Origin: Hirundichthys speculiger
Lineage: Eukaryota > Chordata > Actinopteri > Beloniformes > Exocoetidae
Assembly: GCA_018398805.1 (NCBI GenBank)
Contig: JAGFBZ010002028.1
Coordinates: 124,001-188,000 of the forward strand
DNA: 64,000 nucleotides
Direction of reading: 5' to 3'
The position numbers and the translations under genes were made by a program. Shown here piece after piece: positions 1-11,631 of the stretch (its first letter is position 1; each line of letters begins with the position of its first letter). The notes under the pieces were generated by a model that was given only the letters and a program-made list of their open reading frames with translations, was not told the DNA's origin and ran no database searches.

Positions 1-2420
1 GCAGTCATTAAACCTTTGCTCAAGAAACCATCCCTTGACCCGGACATCTTGGCAAACTATAGACCAATATCCAACCTTCCATTTATCTCTAAAATTCTGG
101 AAAAAATAGTTGCTAGCCAGTTAGGAGAACACCTGCATAGAAATGATCTATTTGAGGTCTTTCAGTCAGGGTTTAGAACTCATCATAGCACAGAAACTGC
201 ACTGATTAGAGTCTCCAACGACCTCCTCATGGCCTCAGACAATGGATTAGTTTCTGTCCTGGTTCTGCTGGACCTCAGTGCTGCTTTTGATACCGTTGAT
301 CACAGCCTTTTGCTGCATAGATTGGAGCACACTGTTGGAATTAAAGGGACAGCATTAGGCTGGTTTAAGTCATACCTATCTGACAGGTTCCAGTTCGTCC
401 ATGTTAATGACGTTTCTTCTACACGGACTAGGGTCTGCTATGGTGTCCCACAGGGTTCAGTTCTGGGACCAATCCTTTTCACTTTATACATGCTGCCCTT
501 GGGAAAAATTATCCAGAGCCATGGCATAAACTTTCATTGCTACGCTGATGATACGCAGCTGTACTTATCTATGAAACCAGAGGAAACAAAACCTTTGGCT
601 AAACTTAGAGGGTGTCTTAATGATATTAAGTCCTGGATGTCCTCTAACTTTTTGCTTCTAAACTCGGATAAAACAGAGGTTATTGTCTTTGGTCCCAAAC
701 ACCTGAGGAATGGATTGACTGGATTTACGCTGGCTTCCAGCACAGTTGCAAAAAAACCTTGGAGTTATTTTTGATCAGGATATGTCATTTAAGCAGCATA
801 TTAATCAGGTTTGCAAGACTGCCTTTTTTCATCTCCGAAATATTGCCAAGATTAGGAGCATCCTCTCCCAGGGTGATGCTGAAAAATTAATCCACGCGTT
901 TGTTAGCTCTAGACTGGATTACTGTAATGCGCTGTTAGCAGGATGTCCGAAAAGCTCGCTAAATAGCCTTCAATTGATCCAGAACGCAGCAGCGAGGGTG
1001 CTGACAGGAATCCGCAAGCGAGATCACATCTCTCCCGTGTTAGCCTCCCTCCATTGGCTTCCCGTGAAATTTAGAATTGAGTTTAAAATTCTGCTTCTCA
1101 CATATAAGGCCCTTAATGGCCTAGCTCCATGCTATTTACAAGACTTGATAGCATGTTATGCTCCTATTAGAGCTCTCCGCTCTCAGAGTGCAGGATTACT
1201 CGTCGTTCCTAGAATATCTAAAAGTAGGTTTGGAGGACGGGCCTTCTGCTACCAGGCACCTTTTTTATGGAACCAGCTACCAGTTTGGGTTAAGGAGGCT
1301 GATACTATCTCCATTTTTAAAACTAAATTGAAAACATTTCTGTTCAGTAAAGCCTACAGTTAGTCTAATCTATAGTGTGTAGGGGCTAATAGTTATAATA
1401 GTTATAACTATAGTTGTAGTAGTAAGACTTGAGTAGCTCGTCTTAATCACAGCTTCGTCATAGCTATGCTGCTATAGGCCTACGCTACAGGGGGACACCA
1501 TCATGATCTGCTGAGTGGTGTCTCCACTGCTCTTCTCCTTTTTCTTCCCTTTCTCTCCCCTCCTCCTCCAGCTCATTTATAATTATTTGGGAGCACCCTG
1601 CTACTGAAACTGTGCTCCATTTTCCTTGCCTTCCTGTGTTTGTTGTGCTGTTTCTGCCCCCTTTTCTCTTTGTGTATTTGCAGGCCAGAGTTTCCTGGGT
1701 TTCACGCTGACTTGCAGTTCCATCCTCTGTCCATCCCGGGGTTCTCCTCCAATTGTGTTTGGGTACCGACTGGCGTGGTGATCGGCGACCTGGTCCTCTG
1801 GCCATCTCATCTCATCCCAGTGCTGCTGCCTCCATCTGTTTATGTTTATATATTGCATCCTTTTGCTTGAAATCCTACCCTTCTCTTTTTCTTAAACCCC
1901 CCCCCCTCCTCCCCCTTCTCTCACACACCTCACCTACACCCCCACCCGCACATTACTGATACTCAAGAGCCTATCATGGCTCATTACGCTGACCACACGC
2001 CCAAGGGCCCTCCATAGCTCGCTTGCATTCACCCTACAACAATTCCACTACTTCTTTATTATTATTTTTTACTTTTTCTGTGCTCTCCTCTCTCTGTCCT
2101 ACATCCTCTTTCTGTCCTGTCTCCCCTCTTTTCTTTCTCTACCCGGCTGGCCTTCGGCAGGAAGGTCCCCCCATATGAGCCAGGTCCTGCTCAAGGTTTC
2201 TTCCTCTTAAAGTGGAGTTTTTTCCTTGCCACTGTTTGGTATAAAGGTTTTTTTTTTCTCCCTACGTGGGAGTTTTTTACCTGCCATTATCATTGATTGG
2301 ATTTAATTATATAATCTTAGTTGATGATATTTGCTCGGGGGTCATGCTCTGGGTCTCTGTAAAGCGCCTAGAAACAATTGTCATTGTAACAGACTCTATA
2401 TAAATAAAATTGAATTGAAT
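1..2420 (+). mobile_element. L2-like non-LTR retrotransposon (LINE), cut by the window edge
   Basis: The 3' part of a teleost L2/CR1-clade LINE. Reverse transcriptase coding sequence (16-1363) is followed by about 1 kb of 3' untranslated sequence. This contains short pyrimidine-rich runs, a stretch near 2355 reading ctgtaaagcgcctagaaac, and an AT-rich end with the short repeat ttgaattgaat (about 2410-2420). Such a short 3' tail repeat in place of poly(A) is typical of L2 elements. The 5' half (endonuclease, any first ORF) is outside the window or missing. The element lies in sense on the plus strand, opposite to vangl1, and probably sits in a vangl1 intron. The clade is assigned from motif recall, not from a search. 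Confidence 0.85.
16..1363 (+). pseudogene. LINE reverse transcriptase, frameshifted
   Basis: RNA-dependent DNA polymerase of the L2-like LINE. The first segment (16-774) carries ANYRPISNLPFISKILEKI, then motif A with the first catalytic Asp (LLDLSAAFDTVDHSLLLHRL), motif B (YGVPQGSVLGPILF) and motif C (CYADDTQLY, the catalytic Asp pair, about 535-565). The second segment (746-1363) is in another frame. It carries the usual L2 C-terminal stretch, with FVSSRLDYCNALL, NAAARVLTG and SPVLASLHWLPV, and ends at a TAG near 1361. The frame break is at a run of seven A residues near 749-755, where six would keep the frame, so one extra A is the likeliest lesion. The copy is otherwise well preserved, which suggests a fairly young insertion. 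As it stands it would not make an intact protein. Confidence 0.88.
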
Positions 2421-5400
2421 AGTGATGGTCAATCTAGATCATCAGTCAGGGACTGATTACACTTATTAATTGGGGGGGGCGCGCTATAGAGCAGGGAGCA
2501 GGCAGGAGCAGCAGCCGTCCTACTTCAAAGCCATCATCAAAATAATAAGCAGTTGTGGAGAAAACGTAATGAAAAAGCAGCAGCTACAGAGAAGGAAGAG
2601 CAGAAAGTACTGTTAAAAAGAAGCAAAACAGATATTTGGGATAAAAGCTCCATTCTAAAGCCCATCAGATGTTTTCTGTATTTATCCTAATCCTGTGAAT
2701 GACTAGACGCATATGGCTAAAAAAAAAAGGGATTTTTAAAAACCTCCATGCATGAAATACCTGCAAACCCTGCACACTGTGATGTGCAGGGTTTGTTTGC
2801 TGTTCGATTAAACATCTTTTAAATAAATACTGCTCATGTTTACCTAGATTCACCCTACCAGGCTGAAGCGGCCTCTGATTTCTTACAATGATGAGACTTT
2901 TTTCACTGCTGCATGGACTCAGTTTTGATTTTCAGATCAGAATCATGTCACTCCGGTAGGTCCTCAGATAAAGTGCACTGATACAGAACATGAGCCACAA
3001 TATGTGGCAGGATAAGTGGTTTTTCTTAATTACATTATAGATGTTATTTCTGGGACCAAAAACTGAAATAACAGTTAAAATTCAATTAACTGCACAGCCC
3101 TAACCTGTCAACCTGTCCACAACTGTGGAAGCAGAGTTTGAATGGTTTTTTTTTTACCCAGTTTGACGTCTCCTAGACAGCTGTTCTGTTTCACCTTCAT
3201 ATGAAGCTGACAGTCTTTAGCACCTGTTTGGTATTACTGGTTCATCATACACCCACATGATCCCACAAACCCCTGATGTTGTGCAAGTGTGCCCCGCAGA
3301 ATGCATGTTGTTTTAGAGACAAAGGGTGTTCACATCAAATATCGATCTGATTTGATTTAGGTTTGTATTGTCTTTTCTTCACACCTGACTAAGGCTTTTG
3401 CACAGTGCAAATATGAATAGACATATTAAAATTCATGTGACTTTTTGGCTATACCCATGCACTTTGCATCCTGATGCATTTCTCAGTATCTTAAATAAGG
3501 AAAATGGTACTTCTCATTGTCAGGGGACAACAGTAACACATGGAAGACATTGTGCTTTTAGGCGTTCGTCCTGTATAATATAACTGCAGACTTAAGGATT
3601 TACAGACTGCATTATTTCTAAATTGCAGTTTCAATTTGAATATGATAAATTTTTCAGTCTTATTTTATATGGTTGCAATGTCAAGCTCGTGCTGCTTGTA
3701 ACCTGAGATGTCAGTTGGTAAGTAGAAAGACTGTCTGGCAGCAAAACTATTTAAAACTTATATTTACAACATATAGATAAAAAATATATACTCGGTAGTG
3801 TGAAGATGATCGTAGCTCTAAGTAAAATTTAAAAAAAATGGATGGCATCAATAACTCAAATAATGGCTGAAGAAGTGAGGAAAATGAGAGGTTTAAAAAA
3901 ATTGCTAAAAAGTAACAAGTGGTTGAAACAGTGAAGTTTTAAATGATTAACTAAGCTAATGTCAGCTTAATTATCTAAATCTAAGTAGAGTTTAATTGTC
4001 TTTGTTTGCTTTTTATGAAATAAAGCACCATTCCAATCCATTGCTTTAAGTAATTAACAGGCCCTCTTTTACAAGCATCGCATTTCAAGAAGAATGGGAA
4101 ACAAACACACAATGGATTACTTCCATTAGTCAATCTGTCGTCTATAAAGAGGTTCTCAGCTTGTGTTGTTCTTGGCTTGCTGGCGGGACATGTTGACGTG
4201 GGTCGGTTCTCAGAAAGTGAACAAGAAGCATTCTGAAACGGGCCATTGTGTACGCAGGCAGACATGAAATGCAGAGGTGAGCAGACCTGTGGCCGACCAC
4301 GCTGTGATTTGAACAGATTGCCTTCTGTCTTCCAGCACCTTCTCATTTTCTCGCCTCCCTCACCCACAGCAAGCTTCTGTGATGATCATGCTGTGCGGAA
4401 ACCTCATTCCTAACCAATACACACACACACACACACACACTCCTCCCTCTTCCCACATCCTCTCTCTGCCTCATTAGCATGCAGCCGGCTGGTTGGTATT
4501 CCAACAGTGCGCTGTGCTATGATTTGATTAATGGAATCTGACTTCCAGCGTGGATCCCTGAAATGGTTATGGCTTTTTGGAACAGTGATGATGGGAGGAG
4601 GGCGAGACGGAGCTTTTTCAGGCCCAAGATGCCTGGCGGGCTGGGACACAGTCCTTTTATTTTTGCTCTGGAAGCACACCTGAGGTTGAGTGTGATCACA
4701 TTCACCAACTGACAAAGAGACCAAACGGTGGCAGGGGAGGCTACTGAGAAGGAACATCCAAATAAGTAGACACAACGGGGCCTAATTTGGGCAACTCTTG
4801 GTCCCTTCGGCCCAGGAACAGCATTAACAAGTGTTATGGGGAGCAGATGCGGTCATGGACCGAGCCAAACTGCGTTACAAGGCCAAAAGTGACCCAAGTT
4901 ACAGCAAGTGTTGGGAAGGTTAGGTGTGGCTCAGAGGGCCCTAGAAACGCAAGTTTGGAACATGTTTGGTGGATAAGTGGCAGCCAGACTTATTCTGAGT
5001 GAAAGTTAATCTAGGACGGGATCCATGCAGATGGAGATTTGGGCCATGTCTGCTAGATATGCAGACATGTTGAATGATGGAGGCTGTGCCATCAATCAAG
5101 GCCAAAATCTGGCCGATTAAAAGCTTTATAGAAGAAGGGCCAAACGATCTAGAAAGGCTGTAAATGTATGAAATAATTTCTTTAGTTTTTCTTTATAGAC
5201 CAATAGAAACATTTTAAACATGTAACTTTAAACAAGATCATGCAGTTACCCCTATATAGAATTAATACTGTGAATAAATCCTATTTAAATTACTCAGTCC
5301 CATATGAATACCGTGTGCTGCTCTGTAATTGGAGTTATAGCAATCAAAAGAACCAATTTTCCACATGAACAGCTGCTAATGTTTTCACGTTAAAAATCAT

Positions 5401-6885
5401 TTATGTACTCAAGATTGAAGGAGTGAAGGAGGCCAGATTTGGGGGCAACTTTGAGAGCAAAACGGTAGCAACTTAAATTGGCTCCACACCAAACCTTCAT
5501 GCTTCCAAAAATGGATTAAACTCCATGCAGTCGAGGAGCAGCAGAGAGAGCTGCAGTACCTACAATCATTTCTGCTAGTAGAAGCTCTCTTTAAAAAAAA
5601 AAAATCATTCTGCAATCTGCAATCAACATATTTTCCAAATTAGTGTGTAAGCACTGCAGGAAAGAATGCAGAGTGAAAAAAAAGAAGACTAAACTTTTTT
5701 TGAGATATGCCATTGTTTATTTGCATGGGTCTACATCCTTTTCCGGTATTATCGTTTTAGACAACACCGCAAACACATAGCGGCCTTTGGCATAAAAAGT
5801 TCACCTCCACAAGAGGTTTCAAAGGCAGCAATTTAGTTTTGTGTGTATGAAATTAGAGGCCAGCCGGTGGTTTTGGCACAGGCCTGGTTGGAGCAGAGGA
5901 GCAGAAAGGCGCCTGGCAGGGAAGTCCTTATGTTAGTTTGGAGTATGCTGTCACTTCTTTGACAGGCTACAGAAACACCAAGGGATAGGAGGACAGAAGT
6001 CTGACCTGCTATAACTTTCCAAAGAATAACCCTTCTTTAAAAACAAAGTAGAAACATTCTTTCTCTGCCTAACTCTGAACTACAGGGAACATCCTTTCTT
6101 GGGGAATGAAAGCGATACGCCTGTGCCTAACCATCCTCTATTTAAGAAGCTGGAGGGGTGGTGGGAACAACCGACGATAGATCCAGAATAAATTAGAGCG
6201 AGAGCAGCTGCTGCATCCAGATCACGACGTGCACATGGGAGTAAAACTTGAGCGTGGGTACAATGAGGAGAAGAGGAAACAGATAAAGAGAGCAGGCACG
6301 ATAAGGATACAAAGTGAAGGCGGATGACACAATGACGGAAAGGCGCCGGTGACATGAGAGGTTCCTAAAACGGCAACAGGTGCCAGCGGGAGTGGGAGCA
6401 GTCAAAGAAAACCCAGAGAGATATATGGCGAGCAAGCTGGCGGGGGCCATCGGTGACCTGGGAGTGGCTGTTGTGGAACAGGACCGTCCTCTCCAGTGAC
6501 CTCCTACTCTCTTGCACTCTCAGGCTCTCAACATATCCGCTAAGCCGCCAGTCAGTCAGAGCTCTTCAGCACCTGTCTCCTGCTGCCTTCCTGAGGCCTG
6601 TCACCCACAGCCATTTTGCTGATGACAGACTAATGTGACTACATGAGCTGTGGGCTCCACACATGCTGGCCATGAAGGAAAGACAGACATTTCTCCAAAT
6701 AAGAGATTATGTGCATGAATATTTAAACAGCATTAGTGGGAAGAACAGGTATCATAAAGCTTTTCTGTCTGACATGTTAGGGAAAAGATTTTTCCATCCC
6801 ATAGCTTTTCTCTTCATTTTGGCAACTACACAGCAAAATCAGCATACTCAAATTAATACTCTCAGATTTGATTTCAACACTTTTG
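2421..6885. other. Presumed vangl1 intron, no gene seen
   Basis: About 4.5 kb of mostly AT-rich single-copy-looking DNA. It holds a perfect hairpin (2764-2795), a (CA)n microsatellite (about 4418-4441), and a short stretch ending near 3100 (actgcacagccctaa) that looks like the end of a decayed hAT element. The small reading frames have no recognisable domain and no splice-site support. If vangl1 continues leftward on the minus strand, this is intron. Confidence 0.5.
2764..2795. repeat. Perfect 13-bp inverted repeat (hairpin)
   Basis: The arms at 2764-2776 (caaaccctgcaca) and 2783-2795 are exact reverse complements around a 6-base spacer. No function is evident; it is short for a microRNA precursor. 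Confidence 0.8.
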
Positions 6886-7931
6886 AAGTGTCTATATGGG
6901 TCCACACCACAAAGAGTTAATTTAACTCTTTTTGTAGAGTTAGTACCTTAACACTAACTTAGTGTAATTATTGACTCTTTTTGGAGTTAAAATTTAACAC
7001 TTTAACACTTAACACTAACTAGTGTTACTTTATCTCAACACTTTTATGTAGTGTTAGACACTAACTTTCTTTCGGGATTGTTGGTTAACTATACAAGCGT
7101 TACAGCCATTTCAACACTGTAAGGTGTAAAATTAGCTCTTCTGAATTACTAAAAAAAATACTTAGAAAATAAGGTTTGCTAAAAATAATGCCATCATGTT
7201 TAGTTTCAAAAATGCACCACAAATTAACATTTAAAACACTTTATGGGACACAATTCACCGTTAGCTAAATTAACGTTAACCTAACGTAATGCTAACAGCC
7301 CACAACTGATACACTGCTTATTCAGCGTTAGCTTGCTTAGCCGAGTTAACAACACAACAAAAATACGGTCTAAAACTTTTTTACCATAGCAGATACAGTC
7401 TTTACCATCAAATTCCAAGTTTTAGCGAACCAAATGACGAACTAAAATCATCACTGCTTAGCGCGGCTAATGTGGCGACATAACTTTACCGTGAGTGTCT
7501 CGCCATTGAAGACAGACCAGGTGCCAGAGGGGTAATATAAATATCAAAACCTAACGCGAACATAAAATTAGCTCATTTTACTTATCGAACAATGTCGATA
7601 TAAAACCACGGTGAAACGCACAGCCTGAGCTCAGGTGAACAAGAGGCTCCTCAGCCGGTATTTTGCTCCTGCTGCTGTGTAGCACGGTGGGGGCGGGGTC
7701 TGATTTACACTTTAAGTGTCACATCCACGATTGGAGTTAAAAGTTAAATAGTTCAGAGTTGATGTTACTACAATGACACTTACAGATTTGATCTGAAGAT
7801 ACTTTGTTTTGACTCCAACTATTTGTAAACTTAGAGTTACATATAAGGGATTTGACTCTATTCAGAGTGGAATTAACTCTGCTTTTGCTTAGATTTCACC
7901 AACACCAAAAATATAACTCTTCTCAATTTGC
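6886..7931 (+). mobile_element. 1046-bp dispersed element, copy A
   Basis: This stretch is repeated in reverse complement at 48866-49911 with the same length by my boundaries. It starts aagtgtctatatgggtcc and ends near tctcaatttgc. The outer 150 bases at each end are full of gagttaa/ttaactc words and of acactaa/ttagtgt words that can pair. The middle holds a GC-rich block (about 7620-7720) and many gttagc/gctaac words. No coding capacity is seen. I could not define clean terminal inverted repeats or a target duplication, so the transposon class is open; a non-autonomous DNA element is my best guess. Confidence 0.75.
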
Positions 7932-8910
7932 TCTGTACAAACATTGGCATAGTGAAGACACTTTATCATTGCACCTGGAAGATTTCTCTTCATTTTCTTC
8001 ATAGACGAACAGGTTGAAACTAAAAGCCTGAGCACATCGACTTCACTTCTAAAACCAACTTCCTCCCTACAGAAACGGCAACCAAGGCTGATGATCATTA
8101 ATATTCTGTCCATCTGCTTCGTCAAAGAGATATAAAACAAGAATTTTCAGGACAAGAAGTGGAAATTCTCAAGATTCTAAGCAGGAGGGTTTTGTGTTCT
8201 TGTTAATATATTGTTAAAAAAAGCAAGTTTTTCACATTTCACAGCAACGAGCTAAATATATTCACCAAGAGTGAGAAAGTAGCATCAGCAAACAATATCA
8301 GTTGAATATTGGCAGGAATCAAATTAACTTCCAACAACAATGAGGAGATTATGCTCCTTCTCATCGACTGCGTTCCCCACAGGACTGCTGTCACTTCACA
8401 CAAGGCGGTCTCAGTCCAGACCAAGATAAACCACCAAATACTGTCAGGGCAGCATTCGGGGAATGAGGGGGTACCTCCAAGAAGTCTCATCTCTTTAAAC
8501 ACCAACACCTTTAACACTCTCACACTTCAAACTCACACTTCCTTTTTCACTTCTGCACCTGTTCTACTTTTTGGATTAAAAAGATTTAAAGTGATTTAGC
8601 AGTAAATGCATAGGCAACAGTTTCTTCTGTATATTTCTTCCATATGTGAATATTGTTCGTCACTTGTATTTTGCTTTAGATAAAAACGCCTGCTAAATGA
8701 CGAAACGTAATGATTCACAGTCAACTTGTTTGTCATTTTTGCTCCGTTAGTGAATGACTGACTTTGTCACGCAACACAGAGCTTAATCATCTAATTGTGC
8801 AGGGACGCCATGAGCAACGGATCAGCAACAGAAAGGTAATTTTAAAAATTATTTAGTACCCAATGTAACGCCTGAAACACGAAGACACAAAAGATTGAGC
8901 GGGATCTCAC
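7932..8910. other. Start of the vangl1 intron after the first coding exon
   Basis: About 1 kb of AT-rich DNA with no recognisable coding sequence on either strand. The minus-strand donor at 8910 opens this intron. No further vangl1 coding exon could be found between here and position 1, so the intron is at least 8.9 kb. Confidence 0.5.
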
Positions 8911-8981
8911 CCATGCCTGTGCGATCCCCGAGAGCGTCCAGAGTAGTAGGAATAGCCCGAGTAGGTAGACTCCGTATCCAT
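8911..8981 (-). CDS. vangl1: vangl1 first coding exon (partial gene)
   Basis: Encodes the N-terminus of Van Gogh-like 1, a four-pass membrane protein of the core planar cell polarity complex that works with Prickle, Frizzled and Celsr at cell junctions. Reading down from the ATG at 8981 gives 23 residues, MDTESTYSGYSYYSGRSRGS then HRH, plus two bases of a Gly codon. It is followed directly by the donor GTGAGA at 8910. The start closely matches the VANGL1 N-terminus as I recall it (MDTESTYSGYSYYSSHSKK); VANGL2 has MDTESQYSGYSYKSGHSRS, so Thr6 and Tyr13 favour vangl1. This Ser/Tyr-rich segment is cytoplasmic; in Vangl2 the equivalent serines are phosphorylated in response to Wnt. Acceptor-like sites upstream (ending about 9161 or 8997) could start the exon. 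Remaining exons must lie left of position 1. Confidence 0.88.
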
Positions 8982-10292
8982 GGCAATGCAGTCCTGCTGA
9001 GGCAGCTGGGCTCCAGGCAACACTGAGGCTGCTCCGCTCCACCGCTGGCAGACGCAGCGGAAGCGCGTGCACTGTCTTGTTGGGCGAGATGCGATCGATC
9101 GGCCTGCTCAGGAGGCTGACAGAGGTGGTGAGCCGTCGGCAGTCAGGCTTGAAAGCGACCCTGCGGGCGCCCGGTGAGGAAACATCAACCTGGAGGGTGA
9201 AAAGCAGGAAGACAGAAATTCAACATGTGAAATGTCTGGGAAATCTGCCCATATTTTATTGTTGAAGAGGAGAGGAGCCAAAAGGAAGGACAGTCTGATT
9301 TCGAAAGAAGACAAAAGTCAGCCGTTCTAGTGACAAGATCACATGACTTCTATTTCTATCCTTCATCCATCAGTACACAGATATCCCTTTGTTGGTTTGT
9401 GTTTTTTTAACAGTCAGTGTATCTATCACTCAACCTATAAAATGACAATAAACATCTCTAAGAAGGTTATACTTCAGCTGAGTGTTCAAGATTAGAAAAG
9501 CACTCCAATCATGAAACAGCAGCCTGGCTGGGAACTGCTGTTCTGAGGAAGAATTAGGTTTCAGACACACTTCACACACTGCAAATAATTTCCGCCGAAC
9601 ACTGAACAAGCTTCTGGATGAATCCTGCGCAACTGTGGTGGAGATGAAAGTTTATTTTGAACAAGTTTAATGAGACAGAGGCGTTGCCAGTTTGGGTTTC
9701 AAAGAGCAGCGATAGAAGCCTACTCAAAGAAGAAATTCACAGAAAAGCTCAAAATGATAGCTTTTACCAACATGTCAAACATCGTTACAGACTAAGCACA
9801 CCTCTTCATGGCCAACCGCAATCATAGACGGCAGCAGCTTCCTCCGAAAATGACATTGCGAACCACAAATGAAAAAAAAAAACAAAAACAGCTCCTGGTT
9901 CAGCCTTCAAAGTCTCCTGATTTCAATAAGATTGAGCTACAGTAATGCACAAAGCATGAGACGTAAAGGATCCACTGCTGCTGCCACTCCCACTGAAAGA
10001 CTGCTACTGAGAGAGTGTCTCTGCAGCCTCACATTTGATGAAGGGAGCTCTAATGATGGCCACTTGGAGACCACAAATAAAGATTATTCTTTCCTCCAGA
10101 TAGGACAATTAAAGTTATCTGCTGAGTTCCTGTATTTTCTAATATTATATCACAGGAAAATGGAAAAATATAAGTGACTTCAGATGATTGATGAAACCAT
10201 ATGTTTTTTTTCCCTCCAATAAATTCCTACTCGGGTTCACTACAACTAGATATATTATAGAAAAATAAACTAATAAATTCTGTATTATCATT
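8982..10292. other. vangl1 5' leader and flanking DNA
   Basis: The first 180 bases (to about 9161) are GC-richer than the surroundings and probably include vangl1 5' untranslated sequence on the minus strand. A candidate acceptor there is cctcaccgggcgcccgcag, ending at 9161. The remainder is AT-rich with an A-run near 9870 and no recognised gene. Confidence 0.4.
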
Positions 10293-10457
10293 ATTATTAT
10301 TAGGGATGCACATTTTGGATTTTTTTTATGACCGTTAACCGATGCCCTTTAACGATTAATAACCGTTAACCGATAAGTCCGGGAGGGTTGGCTGCCGCGA
10401 TGTTGCGCGCGTTGTCATGGATGCATGCGAACACTTCCCCGTGTACACTCACGCGGC

Positions 10458-11177
10458 AATGGGTGCGTTTACATGGGAAGTTTAATTCCTCTTTAATTCA
10501 GAATTAAAGTTAAAGCTGAATAAAAGTTACCATGTAAACACTTAATTCCATATGAAAATGTCAATTCCGAATTAAACTTAATTCCGAAGTAAATGGCTGG
10601 TTTATTCCCATTTTAATTCCGCATTAAGTAATTCCGCGGTCATGTATACACTCGTTCCTCTTTAAATTAATTCCCGTCTTTCTGCGCATGGTCGTTCTCT
10701 TGCCCATCTGTCGCGATGACGCTTATATTCCGGCAGCACGCAGTAAACGGTGTTCAAGAGCAGAGACGATTTATATAATAAATAGCTTGGAGGGACTGGA
10801 AATAATTAAAAGAACAGATGGCAGGAAACATAAAAATTGTGAGCTTTTCAAAGCGGCCAGGTTAAATGAAGGAGGTTTCGCAGATAGAGACGCCACCCAG
10901 GTCAAAAATAAGTGGAATGTTGTTGCTAACCAGTTAGCTAAGTTTGTTTTCTTCCGGTAGATGTAAAGATGTCTGCCCCCCCTATCCAATCAGAACCCTT
11001 CCCAACCCCCAGACCTAAAGCGGAGTTGGATAAAGCCGAACTAACGTGTTTTCCATGTAAACCTTAATTCGGAATTACTATTTCCATGTAAACTCGAAGG
11101 AAAATAGTTTAATTCGGAATTATTTAATCCCTAATTTTAATTCCGAATTTAAAAAATATCATGTAGCCGCAGCCAAT
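10458..11177. mobile_element. Harbinger-type non-autonomous element, copy 1 (nested)
   Basis: The element is 10461-11174. Its termini gggtgcgtttacatg and catgtagccgcagcc form an imperfect inverted repeat of about 15 bases, and subterminal attccgaatt/aattcggaatt words recur throughout both arms. Flanking AAT triplets at 10458-10460 and 11175-11177 are consistent with the 3-base duplication of PIF/Harbinger elements. A near-identical copy lies at 19015-19724. The interior encodes a short Myb/SANT-like reading frame. This element inserted into the hAT element around it, so it is the younger of the two. Confidence 0.8.
10688..10960 (+). pseudogene. Myb/SANT-like DNA-binding fragment inside the Harbinger element
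   Basis: A 90-residue frame lies in the nested element. The segment around residues 30-80, with INSLEGLEIIKRTDGRKHKN, LFKAARLNEGGFADRDATQ and VKNKWNVVANQLAK, resembles the Myb/SANT-like or MADF domain of the DNA-binding partner encoded by PIF/Harbinger transposons. In that family this protein binds the element ends and helps bring the transposase to DNA. Only this fragment remains and the transposase gene is absent, so it is probably a deletion-derivative remnant. The frame is broken in copy 2. Assignment rests on motif shape and the element context. Confidence 0.5.
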
Positions 11178-11631
11178 GTGTTGTCGTCAGCTTATCGCAG
11201 AGATGCCGCCGTCACTTTTGATTTATACTTGCGCGCTCTTCGCTATGTTATTCCACGCCACAATGCAAGAGCGACAATCACGAACTAGCTAAACTTACTA
11301 AACTTATCTCTTGCGTATTTCCACTTCCTCGCCGTCTCGGCCGTATCCAGACCCACATTCATCGCTATCTCTCCTCCATGAATTACTAGAATATGTGCTG
11401 TCTTTGTAGTGTGGAGAATGAGAATGGTACAGATGTGGGTACTTCCTCATTTTTTCGATGATTCGCTCTTTTCTACGCGGATGTAGAATTGACCAATTAG
11501 AGGCCTGTTGCACCTGTCGATACGCCCCCATGAGTTGATTGAATTATGTAGCTTAAAAACAAAATTGACCGTTAGTATTAATCGGTTAGTGTTACTGTTA
11601 TTTGTTAACCATGTGCATCCCTAATTATTAT

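Larger units (their letters stand above)
10293..11631. mobile_element. hAT-type non-autonomous transposon with 8-bp target duplication
   Basis: The element proper is 10301-11623. The first 13 bases (tagggatgcacat) and the last 13 (atgtgcatcccta) are perfect inverted repeats. The 8-base direct repeat attattat flanks both sides (10293-10300 and 11624-11631). An 8-base duplication with taggg termini is characteristic of the hAT superfamily. Subterminal gttaacc/accgatt words occur at both ends. No transposase is encoded. About 700 bases of the interior are a second, nested element. Confidence 0.88.

Noticed and set aside
1485..1959. Small frames after the LINE reverse transcriptase
   Set aside because: They lie in the pyrimidine-rich 3' untranslated region of the LINE.
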